Positions 4,460 to 5,042 of a stretch of DNA of 5,042 bases are shown here, piece by piece. The position numbers were made by a program, and so were the translations under genes. Source of the stretch: an uncultured Eubacteriales bacterium (GTDB lineage Bacteria; Bacillota; Clostridia; Oscillospirales; CAG-272). Position 1 is the stretch's first letter; every line of letters begins with the position of its first letter. Location of the stretch: positions 1 to 5,042 of the forward strand of contig CAKSUH010000133.1 of assembly GCA_934500855.1 (NCBI GenBank), given 5' to 3'. The notes beneath the pieces are model-generated. The model was given only the letters and a program-made list of their open reading frames with translations. It made no database searches and was not told where the DNA came from.

Positions 4460-4971
4460 TGGAATTCCTGATTTTTTCGGACGCGCACGGGCGTAACGGA
4501 GGCATCCGCGCCGCGTTGGCGAGACAGCCGCGCCAACCGGACGGCGTGATCTTTCTCGGAGACGGTCTGCGGCAACTGGACCGCACCATGTTCGCCCCAA
4601 CGCCGCTGTTCTGCGTGCGCGGAAACTGCGACTTTGCCGTCTCGCAGTGGGAGGACGCCCCCGAGGAACAGCTTCTGCATTTTGAGGGGCATACCCTGCT
4701 TCTCACGCACGGCGCGCGGTACGGCGTGAAGAGCGGAACAGGACCGATGGAGACTGCTGCAGCGCAGAAGGGTGCGGATGTGGTCCTTTTCGGGCATACT
4801 CACGAGCCGTACCTGCATACCGTCGCGGCGGGCGAACGGGTGGGTGAGAGGACGCTTTCCCGCCCGATGACGCTGTTCAATCCCGGAAGCATCGGCTACG
4901 GCGGAAGCTTCGGACATCTGCTCCTGACGGAGGAAACGGTTCTGCTGTCCTTCGGGGCGGTTTTTGAATAA
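4456..4971 (+). CDS. YfcE/MJ0936-type metallophosphoesterase
   Basis: This is a 171-residue single-domain calcineurin-like phosphoesterase. The metal-binding motifs occur in order: SDAHG (8-12, D9 and H11), GDG (35-37, D36), GNCD (56-59, N57), LTHG (83-86, H85), GHTH (113-116) and NPGS (142-145). The length matches the YfcE family, small cytosolic Mn-dependent phosphodiesterases for which activity is mostly known on artificial substrates such as bis-pNPP. The natural substrate here is unknown. There is no signal peptide or membrane segment. The start lies at an ATGATGG junction: GGAG (4448-4451) is four bases from the first ATG and seven from the second (4459), so the mature start may be one codon later. 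The 4-base overlap with dusB indicates translational coupling. No terminator follows in the window, so the operon may continue to the right. Confidence 0.92.
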   Translation: MMEFLIFSDAHGRNGGIRAALARQPRQPDGVIFLGDGLRQLDRTMFAPTPLFCVRGNCDFAVSQWEDAPEEQLLHFEGHTLLLTHGARYGVKSGTGPMETAAAQKGADVVLFGHTHEPYLHTVAAGERVGERTLSRPMTLFNPGSIGYGGSFGHLLLTEETVLLSFGAVFE

Positions 4972-5042
4972 AGGCATCACCGCGCAATTCTCGAATGGCG
5001 CACTCACTTGCATCTTTTCCGTGATCCTTCACAAAAATCCTT
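4972..5042. other. Right-edge non-coding tail with an inverted repeat
   Basis: No gene is supported in these 71 bases. GCGCAATTC (4982-4990) and GAATGGCGC (4993-5001) form an inverted repeat with one mismatch and a 2-base centre. No T run follows, so it is not a clear terminator. A minus-strand frame is open across this stretch, but no start or family could be recognised. The stretch may be part of a longer intergenic repeat cut by the window edge. Confidence 0.35.

Noticed and set aside
3296..4600. 434-codon minus-strand open frame across dusB
   Set aside because: It lies opposite a dusB with every catalytic motif intact. The translation is rich in Arg, His, Cys and Asp with no domain, as expected for the complement of a GC-rich gene.
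4225..5013. 262-codon minus-strand open frame over the dusB end and the phosphoesterase
   Set aside because: It is the antisense of two well-supported genes. It has no recognisable domain and no convincing ribosome binding site.

Overview
The window looks like chromosomal DNA of a moderately GC-rich Clostridia-type Firmicute (Oscillospirales or Christensenellales-like). This is an inference from several features: strong GGAGG ribosome binding sites, sigma-A-type promoters, a PadR/HAAS/toastrack operon, a BspA-type leucine-rich repeat protein, Firmicute-type dusB, and a paired-hairpin intergenic element of a kind common in such genomes. There are no transposases, phage genes, CRISPR arrays, tRNAs or rRNAs. 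I see six protein genes, one probable structured RNA gene and a good set of transcription signals.

Left region (1-2094). A terminator at 52-79 closes an unseen upstream unit. It is followed by a three-gene operon: a PadR-family repressor (164-481), a HAAS/DUF1700 membrane protein (478-1077) and a membrane-anchored toastrack/DUF4097 beta-solenoid (1074-2027). Both junctions are 4-bp overlaps. The promoter is nearly ideal (TTGACA, 17 bp, TATGAT), and a 23-bp imperfect palindrome covers its -10 element, so the operon is probably repressed by its own PadR product. The set resembles known envelope-stress or signalling modules. A 14-bp-stem terminator (2047-2094) ends it and also serves the convergent gene.

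Middle region (2109-3433). A minus-strand gene (2109-2840) encodes a small membrane-anchored BspA-type LRR_5 protein. Its promoter is followed at once by a perfect 9+3+9 inverted repeat, which is probably an operator. A 177-bp stretch without genes follows (2906-3082). Next comes a strong extended -10 promoter on the plus strand (3083-3111) driving a non-coding stretch of about 200 nt (about 3118-3315). Its ends pair with each other, and it holds at least two internal hairpins and a possible pseudoknot. I cannot assign its family with certainty; a raiA-motif RNA is my first guess and 6S RNA my second. Between it and dusB lie a minus-strand terminator and a paired-hairpin element.

Right region (3434-4971). 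A TTG-started dusB (tRNA dihydrouridine synthase) overlaps by 4 bp a YfcE-type metallophosphoesterase. I see no separate promoter for this pair, so it may depend on read-through from the RNA promoter. The last 71 bases hold no supported gene.

The best candidate for something undescribed is the structured RNA and its link to dusB. The next best is the operator in front of the LRR gene.
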